In this document: piece after piece, positions 1 through 6,429 of the stretch
Position numbering within the stretch: the stretch's first letter is position 1
Layout of the letters: each line of letters opens with the position of its first letter
Source: Sutterella sp.
GTDB lineage: Bacteria; Pseudomonadota; Gammaproteobacteria; Burkholderiales; Burkholderiaceae_F
Assembly (NCBI GenBank): GCA_020025965.1
Contig: JAHHRG010000058.1
Location: 1 to 11,556 of the forward strand
Direction: 5' to 3'
Length of the DNA stretch: 11,556 nucleotides
Program-made: the position numbers and the translations under genes
The notes under the pieces: generated by a model
The model's database searches: none
Told to the model about the DNA's origin: nothing
What the model saw: the letters and a program-made list of their open reading frames with translations, nothing else

Positions 1-262
1 GCTTGCGGAGCAGGCGTTCGGCGAGCTGGAGAAGGCAGTCGAGACCGCCGGCAGCTTGAAGAGCTGCGGAGGCGCAGATCACGGCCAAGATGGTGAGAAT
101 CACAGCGGTAGGAGCCTTACCCGGGGCAAGACCGAAACCGAAGACCAACACGACCAGACCGACACCGCCGATCAGGCCGAGTGCCATACCACCCTTGCGG
201 GCGCCGTAAAAGAGTGCGATCAAAACGATCAGCAACTGCAACCAGAAGTCAAAACCTAACAT
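1..262 (-). CDS. dcuB: Anaerobic C4-dicarboxylate transporter DcuB, N-terminal part (runs off left edge)
   Basis: Inner-membrane antiporter of the DcuA/DcuB family, which exchanges external fumarate or malate for internal succinate during anaerobic fumarate respiration. Only the first 87 codons are in the window. The start is the ATG at 262-260, with a weak purine-rich stretch (AGAGAT) about 10 bases upstream. The N-terminal hydrophobic segment is followed by FYGARKGGMALGL, a glycine-rich second segment, and AAGGLDCLLQLAERLLRK near residues 70-87. From memory, these match E. coli DcuB (FYGARKGGIALGL, QASGGLDVMLQIAEKLLRR) more closely than DcuA (IFLGARLGGIGIGF). The gene stands apart from its neighbours, with about 400 non-coding bases upstream. 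The family call is firm; DcuB over DcuA rests on this N-terminus only. Confidence 0.9.
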   Translation of the reverse strand, partial: MLGFDFWLQLLIVLIALFYGARKGGMALGLIGGVGLVVLVFGFGLAPGKAPTAVILTILAVICASAALQAAGGLDCLLQLAERLLRK

Positions 263-663
263 GATGAGTTATCTCTTTTTAGAGGAATTGGGACTCAAAA
301 AATTTAATAAAGTCGGACACAATTCGTCATCCGTTTTTCTAAAACTTTTGGTCTACAGCAAACATTCGAGTGGGTTTCTGTAAATCTTTACATTTCTTTG
401 TCGCTAATAAATAACAGATACAGTCCTTTTCGGTGTTTCCCCTAGGGTAACAATGCCTATAAGAGAGACGTTTTGAGCGACAGGGAAATTACCAAGAGCG
501 TCCGACCGAACCTAGACTCGTCAGGACAAAAACTTATCGCCGTCGTAGTTGCCAAGACAACGCGCAAGCTACCTCTTTCGAGATAGCTCTTTCCTCTTTC
601 ATTTCGTTTTTGCCGTCTCTTTTGGTCTTTTCTTGAACAAATGGCCCGCGCATTCTCGCTCGT
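263..663. other. Non-coding region upstream of dcuB
   Basis: About 400 bases without a convincing gene on either strand. The part nearest dcuB (roughly 290-430) is AT-rich, as expected for a promoter region, but I could not pick one clear -35/-10 pair or an FNR-type TTGAT-N4-ATCAA site. It contains the inverted repeat at 379-392, an 8-bp palindrome CCCTAGGG at 440-447 and an imperfect hairpin at 567-588 (AGCTA-C-CTC / GAG-A-TAGCT). The long distance to the dcuB start suggests a long regulatory region or untranslated leader. Confidence 0.5.
379..392. promoter_or_regulatory. Inverted repeat TGTAAA-TC-TTTACA, candidate operator for dcuB
   Basis: Perfect 6-bp inverted repeat with a 2-bp spacer, centred about 124 bases upstream of the dcuB start codon in AT-rich DNA. 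The size and symmetry suit a dimeric regulator site. It does not match the FNR consensus, and I cannot assign a regulator. In AT-rich DNA a repeat of this size can arise by chance. Confidence 0.3.
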
Positions 664-685
664 TCACGGGCGAGTCAAGCGGGCC
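643..685. repeat. Nested inverted repeat overlapping the end of the membrane-fusion-protein remnant
   Basis: The outer arms GGCCCG (643-648) and CGGGCC (680-685) enclose inner arms CTCGC (655-659) and GCGAG (670-674), giving a two-stem GC-rich hairpin. No convincing U-tract follows on either strand, so it is not called as a terminator. It may be the remnant of the terminator of the broken gene it overlaps. Confidence 0.4.
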
Positions 686-999
686 GACGATTTTGTGAAT
701 TTCTCAGTAAGGCAGGCTTTAGAGGTTTTAATTGCCTTTTCGCTGGGAGGGGACTGTTGTTGTTCTTCGATATATCGCTTCACAACCTCAATGCTCGCTT
801 TGACGCTGCGGCTCTCCTCAGTCCTGACTGCGACACAATTTTGCCCGTCGCCTCAAAAGCGGCCGAGACGGTACGAAGGTCCACGGCCCCGTAAAGCTTT
901 AAGTGATCATCCGTTGTTGGGTTTTGCCAATCAATCAAACCGGCCGTGCCGGCCAAGAGAACCGGTATCAGGAAGGCAAGAATCGTTTTCTTTTGTCAT
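664..999 (-). pseudogene. Decayed N-terminal remnant of an HlyD/YbhG-family membrane fusion protein
   Basis: No intact reading frame exists, but joining two minus-strand frames gives a recognisable HlyD-family N-terminus. After the ATG at 999-997, one extra base must be skipped. The frame then reads QKKTILAFLIPVLLAGTAGL (membrane anchor) and, after about 10 residues, LKLYGAVDLRTVSAAFEATG-KI. Known relatives such as E. coli YbhG have [20 protein letters not shown] at this place. Near 830-839 the frame breaks. Removing two bases (a GT doubling in ATTGTGTCGC) restores VAVRTEESRSVKAS, matching the lipoyl-like domain pattern V-x-V-x-E-G-D-x-V-K-x-G. That frame ends at a TGA at 666-664, about 110 codons in total against the usual 320-350, so most of the adaptor is gone. 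Uncorrected, the first frame stops at 782-780. Such proteins bridge inner-membrane ABC or MFS pumps to TolC; no partner gene is in view. The identification is by memory of the motif, not a search. Confidence 0.6.
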
Positions 1000-1080
1000 T
1001 TTTTCACGCTTGCTCGACCGAAGATACGCCACTAATCATTTTCTCAACGAGCGCTTTTGATAAATTGATTTTTCAAGGCT

Positions 1081-1121
1081 ACCGCAAAGAAAAACCCTCA
1101 GGCTTAAATCTGCGGTTTTTT
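1081..1121. terminator. Terminator-like inverted repeat downstream of yigZ
   Basis: ACCGCA (1081-1086) and TGCGGT (1111-1116) form a 6-bp stem around a 24-base loop, followed on the plus strand by a T-run (1116-1121). On the minus strand, an overlapping pairing of GAAAAA with TTTTTC closes just after the yigZ stop. It is placed right for ending yigZ transcription, but the large loop makes it a weak candidate in either direction. Confidence 0.35.
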
Positions 1122-1128
1122 CTCAAAA

Positions 1129-1761
1129 TCAGTCTTCAAGGCGATCGACAAGCGCTTCGCCGCCTGTCACTTCGGTGAGGTGACGCTCGAAAGCCTCGGC
1201 CTCGCCTTTGGGAACCGATACCTCGTAGGAAGCGTCAAATCGGAAGTCGGACGACACAATCTTGCCTCTTGCGAGGCGAAGGAAATGTTCCACATCGCTT
1301 GCATAGTGCGGCTCCACCGACACCACAAAACGCAACATGTCTTCTTTCATCGCGGTCGGTAGGGTTTCAAGCCCCAGCTTTACGCTTCCCTGATATGCAC
1401 GAACGAGCCCGCCCGTGCCCAACAAAATACCGCCGTAATAACGCGTCACCACGGCCGCGATTTCACCCACGCCGGAGTGGAGCAAAGCGGTCAGCATCGG
1501 ACGTCCGGCCGTTCCTTTGGGTTCCCCGTCATCACTTGCTCCGATCTGCGCAGTTGTGCCCGGTGCACCTGCATTCCAAGCCCAGCAGTTGTGCGTGGCA
1601 CCGGCGTGCTCGATACGGATGCGATCGACAAAAGCCTTGGCTTCCTCGGGGGAAGAGACGCGCGCCAAGCTCACGATAAAACGCGAACGCTTAATGGTTT
1701 CCTCCGCCCGATGGATACCGCCTTCGGGAAGATTGGGAACAAGATAGGAATCGTCGGCCAT
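1129..1761 (-). CDS. yigZ: YigZ/IMPACT (UPF0029) family protein
   Basis: A 210-residue soluble protein of the YigZ family, the bacterial relatives of eukaryotic IMPACT/Yih1. Its biochemical role in bacteria is not settled; a link to translation stress is inferred from the eukaryotic members. The N-terminal UPF0029 domain carries the diagnostic blocks ASDDGEPKGTAGRPML (residues 75-90) and VVTRYYGGILLGTGGLVRAY (104-123). The rest (about 140-210) fits the smaller alpha/beta C-terminal domain. Length is normal for the family (E. coli about 205). The start follows the family pattern, with KRSRFI at residues 24-29. Two oddities stand out. There is no Shine-Dalgarno sequence before the ATG, only a pyrimidine-rich stretch. 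The cdsA terminator also ends just 24 bases upstream, leaving little room for a separate promoter. Confidence 0.92.
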   Translation of the reverse strand: MADDSYLVPNLPEGGIHRAEETIKRSRFIVSLARVSSPEEAKAFVDRIRIEHAGATHNCWAWNAGAPGTTAQIGASDDGEPKGTAGRPMLTALLHSGVGEIAAVVTRYYGGILLGTGGLVRAYQGSVKLGLETLPTAMKEDMLRFVVSVEPHYASDVEHFLRLARGKIVSSDFRFDASYEVSVPKGEAEAFERHLTEVTGGEALVDRLED

Positions 1762-1785
1762 AGTGAAAAAGTCAAAAGTTCATAT

Positions 1786-1820
1786 AAGAAAACGGCGCAG
1801 CTTTGATTTTAGCCGCGCCG
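1786..1820 (-). terminator. Intrinsic terminator after cdsA
   Basis: On the minus strand, CGGCGC-G-GC pairs with GC-T-GCGCCG (1793-1820; one G-T pair) around a 10-base loop and is followed by TTTTCTT (1792-1786). It lies 24 bases after the cdsA stop and closes the uppS-cdsA unit. Confidence 0.85.
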
Positions 1821-1844
1821 CTTTGGGAGGAAATCAATCCGCTC

Positions 1845-2693
1845 CTAGAGGAGAAGCAGCTTGATCCAGAGCATGATGAAGACCGATGCCGGCAGGACCG
1901 GGAGCGAAGCATCCATGCGGTCGAAGAAACCGCCGTGCCCCGGCAACAAATTGGACGAATCCTTAATGCCGACCAAGCGCTTCAACTGCGATTCCCAAAG
2001 GTCGCCCGCAATGGATAGAGCCACCAGGAGAGCAAGAATCAGAACGCCCCACAAGAGGTTCACATGCGTGAAGACGAAGTTCGTAAAGACGTTGATCTGA
2101 TCGCAGAAAGCGTAGCAAAGAAGGAAGAAGATGATCACGATCACGTAAGCGCCGATTGCGCCTTCCCACGTCTTCTTCGGAGAAATGGCCGGCGCCATGT
2201 GGTGCTTGCCCCATGCGCGACCGCAGAAGTAAGCGGAAATATCGGCTCCCCAGACGATGAGCAGGACGGAGAGTACAAGCACCCAATCGCCCACTTCAAA
2301 GAGCCAGAGAAGCGACAGGTAAGCCGCCGGTACAAAGGTCACGGCCGACCAGAGGCACTGGCGCTGATTCACTTTGAAGCCCTTTGAGCGATTCATGAGA
2401 ACGGCAAAGAAAATCACGGCCCAAGCCACCATCACGAAGCCGTTCGCCAACAAGAGGAACCATTCCATCTTGGGGAGTCCGCCGGCGAGGTAGAGAGAAT
2501 ATTGAGCCACCATTTCGACGACGGAAAGCAACAGCGCCGGACGACCGCCAAGACCGCCGATACGCAGCCATTCGAAAAGCGTCGCGCCGAAAGCAACGGC
2601 CATGACGCCTGCAAAAGCGAGCGGCCCGATCCAGATGGAAAGCGCCAAAATGGCCAACAACACAACGGCTGTAATTACACGGGTTAACAGCAT
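1845..2693 (-). CDS. cdsA: Phosphatidate cytidylyltransferase (CDP-diglyceride synthase)
   Basis: Integral inner-membrane enzyme that makes CDP-diacylglycerol from CTP and phosphatidic acid, the branch point for phosphatidylethanolamine, phosphatidylglycerol and cardiolipin synthesis. The 282-residue length is typical. Hydrophobic helices run through most of the protein (for example 5-40, 58-72, 80-100, 116-148, 180-198, 211-229, 264-282). The catalytic signature is near the C-terminus: SPKKTWEG at 171-178, then GDLWESQLKR (230-239) and KDSSNLLPGHGGFFDRMD (244-261). These include the conserved K-D, H-G-G and D-R-x-D residues that bind metal and CTP. The ATG at 2693 has GGGGA six bases upstream. 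It follows uppS by 98 bases with no terminator between, so the two are probably co-transcribed. The usual next gene, dxr, is absent. Confidence 0.97.
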   Translation of the reverse strand: MLLTRVITAVVLLAILALSIWIGPLAFAGVMAVAFGATLFEWLRIGGLGGRPALLLSVVEMVAQYSLYLAGGLPKMEWFLLLANGFVMVAWAVIFFAVLMNRSKGFKVNQRQCLWSAVTFVPAAYLSLLWLFEVGDWVLVLSVLLIVWGADISAYFCGRAWGKHHMAPAISPKKTWEGAIGAYVIVIIFFLLCYAFCDQINVFTNFVFTHVNLLWGVLILALLVALSIAGDLWESQLKRLVGIKDSSNLLPGHGGFFDRMDASLPVLPASVFIMLWIKLLLL

Positions 2694-2791
2694 GACAATC
2701 CCCGGAGAGGTCTAAAAATTCTTGTTATTCAATGTCGGCGACTTGGTGACACCGATGCGCTCATTGTAGCGAATGTGAACGTTACGTTCCC

Positions 2792-3496
2792 TTAAGACGC
2801 TTTCGAGGTCAACTGTTCGCTCGTGCGACCGAAACGTCGTTCTCGCGTTTCGTACCAGGAGAGAGCGGCATCGAGTTCTTTCGCAGAGTAATCTGGCCAC
2901 AAAGCAGAATCGAAATAAATTTCCGCATAGGCGCTCTGCCACAAAAGGAAATTCGAAATACGGCATTCACCGCCGGTGCGAATCAAAAGGTCCACGTCGG
3001 CCGTCGTGAGATACTTCTTCATCGTTTCAGGGGTGACCGTTTCACCCGCCACCTGTGCCTTCTGAGCAGCCTGGCAAATATCCCACTGACCGCCGTAGTT
3101 GGCCGCAATATTGAGCTCCATGCGCGTTCCATGGCTCGTTTCCTTTTCGCAAAACTCAATGGCTTCGCGAAGCTTGTCGGAAAAAGCCGTCAGATCGCCG
3201 ATCACGCGAAGACGCACGCCCGCCTCATTCAAGGGCTTGACCCAGCGCGACAGACTCTGAGCGAAGAGCTCCATCAACATTTTCACTTCGGCGCCGGGAC
3301 GACGCCAGTTTTCGCTCGAAAACGCAAAGACCGTCAGACGTTCGATACCGACTTCGGCCGCATGTTCGACAACGCGATTCAAAGCCAAAACACCCTGACG
3401 ATGCCCTTCGGCACGCGGCATAAAGCGATTCTTGGCCCAGCGGCCGTTGCCATCCATAATGATCGCTACATGTCGGGGAAGAGAAAAAGCAGACAT
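2792..3496 (-). CDS. uppS: Undecaprenyl diphosphate synthase (cis-prenyltransferase)
   Basis: Cytoplasmic enzyme that adds eight isopentenyl units in cis to farnesyl diphosphate, making the C55 carrier lipid for peptidoglycan and O-antigen. The 234-residue protein has the catalytic opening HVAIIMDGNGRWAKNR (residues 9-24, Asp15 being the diphosphate-binding aspartate), FAFSSENWRRP (58-67), and RTGGECRISNFLLWQSAYAE (173-192) with the IPP-binding arginines. The frame stays open 30 codons further upstream to 3586. That longer start is rejected because it would place the N-terminus inside the frr terminator (3585-3635) and the uppS promoter (3527-3554). The ATG at 3496 has GGAA just upstream and gives the normal family N-terminus. 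It is first in a two-gene unit with cdsA, matching their shared role in envelope lipid supply. Confidence 0.96.
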   Translation of the reverse strand: MSAFSLPRHVAIIMDGNGRWAKNRFMPRAEGHRQGVLALNRVVEHAAEVGIERLTVFAFSSENWRRPGAEVKMLMELFAQSLSRWVKPLNEAGVRLRVIGDLTAFSDKLREAIEFCEKETSHGTRMELNIAANYGGQWDICQAAQKAQVAGETVTPETMKKYLTTADVDLLIRTGGECRISNFLLWQSAYAEIYFDSALWPDYSAKELDAALSWYETRERRFGRTSEQLTSKAS

Positions 3497-3526
3497 AGTT
3501 TCCGAATTTAAGTCGAGTGGAAGGTG

Positions 3527-3554
3527 ATTATATATTTTAACGGTACGCTTGAAA
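3527..3554 (-). promoter_or_regulatory. Sigma70-like promoter of uppS-cdsA
   Basis: On the minus strand, TTTCAA (3554-3549), a 16-base spacer and a consensus TATAAT (3532-3527), 30 bases before the uppS ATG. It lies directly after the frr terminator, so it would restart transcription for uppS-cdsA. The -10 is perfect, while the -35 matches TTGACA at only three of six positions. Confidence 0.6.
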
Positions 3555-3584
3555 GAGAAGCTAAAAAAAGACAAGGTTGGACAC

Positions 3585-3635
3585 AAAAAGAAACCCCGCC
3601 GACCTCGTCATACGGATGACGGGTTAGTGGCGGGG
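3585..3635 (-). terminator. Intrinsic terminator after frr
   Basis: On the minus strand, CCCCGCC (3635-3629) pairs with GGCGGGG (3600-3594). An inner perfect stem CGTCAT/ATGACG sits in the loop, and TTTCTTTTT follows. This is a strong terminator 31 bases after the frr stop. Confidence 0.88.
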
Positions 3636-3666
3636 TATTCTGAGAAGAGGTCTCAACAAACGGCTG

Positions 3667-4227
3667 TTAGACCGTCATGATTTCCTTCTCCTTTTCGGCC
3701 ACAGCCTTGTCGACTTCAGCAATGTACTTGTCGGTCACCTTCTGGATTTCCGTTTCGGCACGACGCTGATCGTCTTCGGAGATTTCCTTGTCCTTCATCA
3801 GGCGATCGACATGCGTGTTGGCATCGCGGCGGAGGTTGCGGATAGCAACCTTACCGTCTTCGCCCATGCCCTTCACAACCTTGGTAAGTTCGCGACGGCG
3901 TTCTTCCGTCAGCGGAGGCAGCGGAACGCGAACCGTTTCGCCGTTGGAAGCCGGGTTCAGGCCGAGGTCGGAATTGCGGATGGCCTTTTCGATCGGGGCG
4001 AGCATGCCCTTTTCCCACGGCTGAACGATGAGCGTGCGGGCGTCGCCAACGGTCACCTGAGAAACCTGATTGATCGGCGTCGGGCTGCCGTAGTAGTCAA
4101 CCATCACATGGTCAAGAAGACCCGTGCTGGCACGACCCGTACGGATACCAATGAAGTCTTCGCGCAACGATTCGATCGTGCGGCTCATCTTGTGCGTAGT
4201 CTGGCTGATAATTTCAGCAACAGTCAT
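3667..4227 (-). CDS. frr: Ribosome recycling factor
   Basis: Cytoplasmic RRF, which with EF-G and IF3 splits post-termination ribosomes so that subunits can be reused. The 186 residues match the family length (E. coli 185). Domain I, the three-helix bundle, is split between the N-terminus (MSRTIESLREDFIGIRTGRA at 14-33, with the conserved I-R-T-G-R-A) and the charged C-terminal helices. Domain II is the intervening beta region, including PLPPLTEERRREL. The block GKVAIRNLRRDAN carries the conserved arginines that contact 23S rRNA. The start at 4227 is supported by a good CAGGAG sequence with a short spacer. It lies 145 bases after pyrH with a strong hairpin between them, and is followed by a terminator. 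Confidence 0.98.
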   Translation of the reverse strand: MTVAEIISQTTHKMSRTIESLREDFIGIRTGRASTGLLDHVMVDYYGSPTPINQVSQVTVGDARTLIVQPWEKGMLAPIEKAIRNSDLGLNPASNGETVRVPLPPLTEERRRELTKVVKGMGEDGKVAIRNLRRDANTHVDRLMKDKEISEDDQRRAETEIQKVTDKYIAEVDKAVAEKEKEIMTV

Positions 4228-4310
4228 GAGAAACTCCTGAGAGTATGTATGTCACCGGCGGTCTCGTACTTCAGTTGACGAAAGCACCGCGGCAATGATT
4301 GTGGATTGAT

Positions 4311-4336
4311 GAGTCCGCCCTTTTTAAGGCGGACTC
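4311..4336. repeat. Perfect 9-bp hairpin between pyrH and frr, no U-tract
   Basis: GAGTCCGCC (4311-4319) and GGCGGACTC (4328-4336) pair perfectly around the 8-base loop CTTTTTAA. On the minus strand the next bases are ATCAATCC, so this is not an ordinary intrinsic terminator in the direction of the operon, and the plus strand lacks a U-tract too. It lies 37 bases after the pyrH stop. Possible roles are a barrier protecting the 3' end of pyrH mRNA, or a processing site between the two messages. Confidence 0.6.
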
Positions 4337-4372
4337 GAGACTGATATCTAAATGAGATTTTAGCGGATCGGC

Positions 4373-5110
4373 TTAGGAGTGAACGAGCGTACCTTCGTTT
4401 TCACCCATGATCACACGGCGCAGAGCGCCCTTCTTGTTGATGTTGAAGACCTTGATCGGAAGGCCCTGTTCGCGACAAAGTGCGAAAGCGGTAGCGTCCA
4501 TCACCTTCAGGTTGGCACGCAAGGCCTGGTCGAACGTGAGCTGTTCAAACATCGTGGCGTTCGGATCCAACTTCGGGTCGGCCGTATAAATACCGTCGAC
4601 CTTCGTGGCCTTCAGAACGATTTCAGCGCCGATTTCGGCACCGCGAAGAGCAGCCGTCGTATCGGTCGTCATGAAAGGATTGCCGGTACCGGCGGCGAAA
4701 ATCACGACGCGGCCCAAGCGGAGATGGCGAAGTGCCTTACCGCGGATGTACGGTTCGGCAACCTGTTCCATATTAAGAGCGGACTGCACGCGAGCCTGAA
4801 CACCTTCATTGCGGCAGGCATCCTGCAGAGCCATGGCGTTCATAACGGTAGCGAGCATACCCATGTAGTCGCCCGTCGCACGGTCCATACCGGTCGCACC
4901 GAGAGCAACGCCGCGGAAGATGTTGCCGCCGCCGACCACGACACCGACTTCGACTCCGAGCTCAACGACGCTCTTGATTTCTTCGACCATGCGCGTCAGG
5001 ACGCCGCGGTTGATACCGAAGCTGTCGTCACCCATCAGGGCTTCGCCCGAGAGTTTGAGAAGAATGCGCTTATACACAGGCTGTTCGACCTTTTCCGCGA
5101 TCTGGTCCAT
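4373..5110 (-). CDS. pyrH: UMP kinase
   Basis: Bacterial UMP kinase of the amino-acid kinase fold (not the eukaryotic UMP/CMP kinase fold). It phosphorylates UMP to UDP with ATP in pyrimidine nucleotide synthesis and is normally a hexamer activated by GTP and inhibited by UTP. The 245 residues include KRILLKLSGEALMG (14-27), the glycine-rich VVVGGGNIFRG (57-67), MDRATGDYMGMLATVMNAMA (75-94), GTGNPFMTTDTTAALRGAEI (141-160) and KATKVDGIYTADP (167-179). The frame is open a further 43 codons to 5239. The ATG at 5110 is chosen because GGAG lies seven bases upstream, the longer form has no family counterpart, and it would run over the promoter at 5193-5223. The gene has its own likely promoter after the tsf terminator. 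Confidence 0.97.
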   Translation of the reverse strand: MDQIAEKVEQPVYKRILLKLSGEALMGDDSFGINRGVLTRMVEEIKSVVELGVEVGVVVGGGNIFRGVALGATGMDRATGDYMGMLATVMNAMALQDACRNEGVQARVQSALNMEQVAEPYIRGKALRHLRLGRVVIFAAGTGNPFMTTDTTAALRGAEIGAEIVLKATKVDGIYTADPKLDPNATMFEQLTFDQALRANLKVMDATAFALCREQGLPIKVFNINKKGALRRVIMGENEGTLVHS

Positions 5111-5192
5111 TTCGTCACTCCGAAAAATCAAATTGAGTAGCACCCGGTTCTTTCTGCCGACAGCGGCCTTTGGAATCCAAGCAAATGGCTTC

Positions 5193-5223
5193 ATTATAGT
5201 GCGAGCTGAAGGACATTCGACAA
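5193..5223 (-). promoter_or_regulatory. Likely promoter of pyrH
   Basis: On the minus strand, TTGTCG (5223-5218) and a perfect TATAAT (5198-5193) are separated by 19 bases, slightly long. The site lies between the tsf terminator and pyrH, giving an untranslated leader of about 75 bases. Confidence 0.5.
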
Positions 5224-5275
5224 GCTTTTTTGGAGGCACGCCCCTAAAAGACGGGATTCCACTAATGACGGATGT

Positions 5276-5312
5276 AAAAAAAGGATGCCTTCCCGAAGGA
5301 AAACATCCTTTT
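5276..5312 (-). terminator. Intrinsic terminator after tsf
   Basis: On the minus strand, AAAAGGATG pairs with CATCCTTTT around a loop that itself folds (CCTTC/GGAAGG type), followed by an uninterrupted T-run (5282-5276). It starts 66 bases after the tsf stop and separates rpsB-tsf from pyrH. Confidence 0.88.
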
Positions 5313-5377
5313 CACCGAACTATGTCGGCGCTTCCCCAAGAAGGAGAAGCCCGATCGTTCGTTTGTCGAACCAAGAA

Positions 5378-6262
5378 TTACTTGGAAGCGGCGGCCATCT
5401 GAGCGGCAACTTCAGCAGCGAAGTCGTCAGCCTTCTTTTCGATGCCTTCGCCGACGACGTAAAGCGTGTAACCGGCGATTTCGGCACCGGCGGACTTCAC
5501 GAGTTCGCCGACCGTCTTCTTATCATCCTTAACGAACAGCTGGTTGACAAGGGTCACTTCCTTGAGGAACTTCTTGACCGTACCTTCGGCGATGCGTTCG
5601 AGCATGGCTTCGGGCTTACCGGCTTCGCGAGCCTTTTCAATGGCGATGCGACGTTCGGATTCGATCTGTTCCGGATCGATACCGGTGGCGTCGAGAGCCT
5701 TCGGCTTGGAAGCGGCGATGTGCATGGCGACATCGTGGGAAAGTTCAACGTCGCCGCCCTTGAGGTCAACGATCACGCCGATCTTGGAGCCGTGGATGTA
5801 GGAGTTGAGTTCACCCTGGGCTTCGATGCGCTGGAAGCGGCGGAAGGTCATGTTTTCGCCGATCTTGCCGACGAGAGCCGTACGGATCTGTTCGAGCGTA
5901 GCGTCGCCGATCTTGCATTCGCCGAGAGCGGCAATGTCAGCCGGATTCTGTTCGGCAACAGCGCGAACGGCATCCTGCGTCATCTGAAGGAATTCAGCAT
6001 TCTTGGCGACGAAGTCGGTTTCGGAGTTGACTTCGAGGATGGCACCCGTCTTGCGGTCATCAGCGATGTAAACAGCAACGACGCCTTCGGCGGCGATACG
6101 GGCAGCGGCCTTGTTAGCCTTGTTGCCGAGCTTGACGCGAAGGATTTCTTCAGCCTTGGCCATGTCGCCGTCAGCTTCCGTAAGAGCCTTCTTGCATTCC
6201 ATCATCGGGGCGTCGGTCTTGACGCGCAGTTCCTTGACCATCGCGGCGGTAATAGCAGCCAT
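5378..6262 (-). CDS. tsf: Translation elongation factor Ts
   Basis: Cytoplasmic guanine-nucleotide exchange factor that releases GDP from EF-Tu. The 294-residue length is normal for betaproteobacteria. The N-terminal UBA-like domain carries family signature 1, LRVKTDAPMMECKKALTEA (12-30), and the core follows with signature 2, EVNSETDFVAK (77-87), including the T-D-F-V that inserts into EF-Tu. A two-codon longer start (TTG at 6268) is possible. The ATG at 6262 is preferred because AGGAG (6274-6270) sits exactly seven bases before it and the product then begins MAAITAAMVKELR, as in relatives. It follows rpsB at a 167-base distance with an internal terminator between, so S2 and EF-Ts levels are probably set by partial read-through. 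Confidence 0.98.
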   Translation of the reverse strand: MAAITAAMVKELRVKTDAPMMECKKALTEADGDMAKAEEILRVKLGNKANKAAARIAAEGVVAVYIADDRKTGAILEVNSETDFVAKNAEFLQMTQDAVRAVAEQNPADIAALGECKIGDATLEQIRTALVGKIGENMTFRRFQRIEAQGELNSYIHGSKIGVIVDLKGGDVELSHDVAMHIAASKPKALDATGIDPEQIESERRIAIEKAREAGKPEAMLERIAEGTVKKFLKEVTLVNQLFVKDDKKTVGELVKSAGAEIAGYTLYVVGEGIEKKADDFAAEVAAQMAAASK

Positions 6263-6305
6263 GTTCAATCTCCTAAAGAGTATCAGTAAAAAATCTTGTG
6301 GATTT

Positions 6306-6338
6306 AAAAAAGGGGGCGGACGAGAGTCAGCCCCCTTT
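6306..6338 (-). terminator. Intrinsic terminator/attenuator between rpsB and tsf
   Basis: On the minus strand, AAAGGGGGC pairs with GCCCCCTTT around a 12-base loop and continues into TTT (6308-6306). It lies 92 bases after the rpsB stop and 44 before tsf. Because tsf shows no convincing promoter of its own, this is read as an attenuating terminator that lets part of the transcripts through; a similar rpsB-tsf arrangement is known in E. coli. Confidence 0.82.
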
Positions 6339-6429
6339 CTTGGGACAGAGTGCGGGAACTTGTCCGGTCGGGCGCTATTCTAGCGAACTAGCGTGCGGCC
6401 TGGCGAGTTTTACCCCGCAAATCCCGTCA

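Noticed and set aside
641..1178. Plus-strand open frames at 641-1060 and 903-1178
   Set aside because: Composition is unlike a real protein (scattered Cys, Arg and Pro), there is no ribosome site, and the opposite strand carries the HlyD-family relic that explains the coding-like pattern.
3497..3586. A 30-codon N-terminal extension of uppS starting at 3586
   Set aside because: It would overlap the frr terminator and the uppS promoter, adds no family-conserved residues, and the downstream ATG at 3496 gives the normal N-terminus.
4379..5140. Plus-strand open frame of 253 codons antisense to pyrH
   Set aside because: Its composition mirrors the codon bias of pyrH on the other strand, and no recognisable domain is seen.
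5111..5239. A 43-codon N-terminal extension of pyrH starting at 5239
   Set aside because: It covers a TATAAT promoter element and is not found in the family; the ATG at 5110 has a well-spaced GGAG.
6360..6429. Short CGCTAG/TAGCG symmetry and a TAGAAT element before tsf, considered as a tsf promoter
   Set aside because: No acceptable -35 at a workable spacing, and the rpsB-tsf terminator lies downstream of it, so it is not supported as the tsf promoter.
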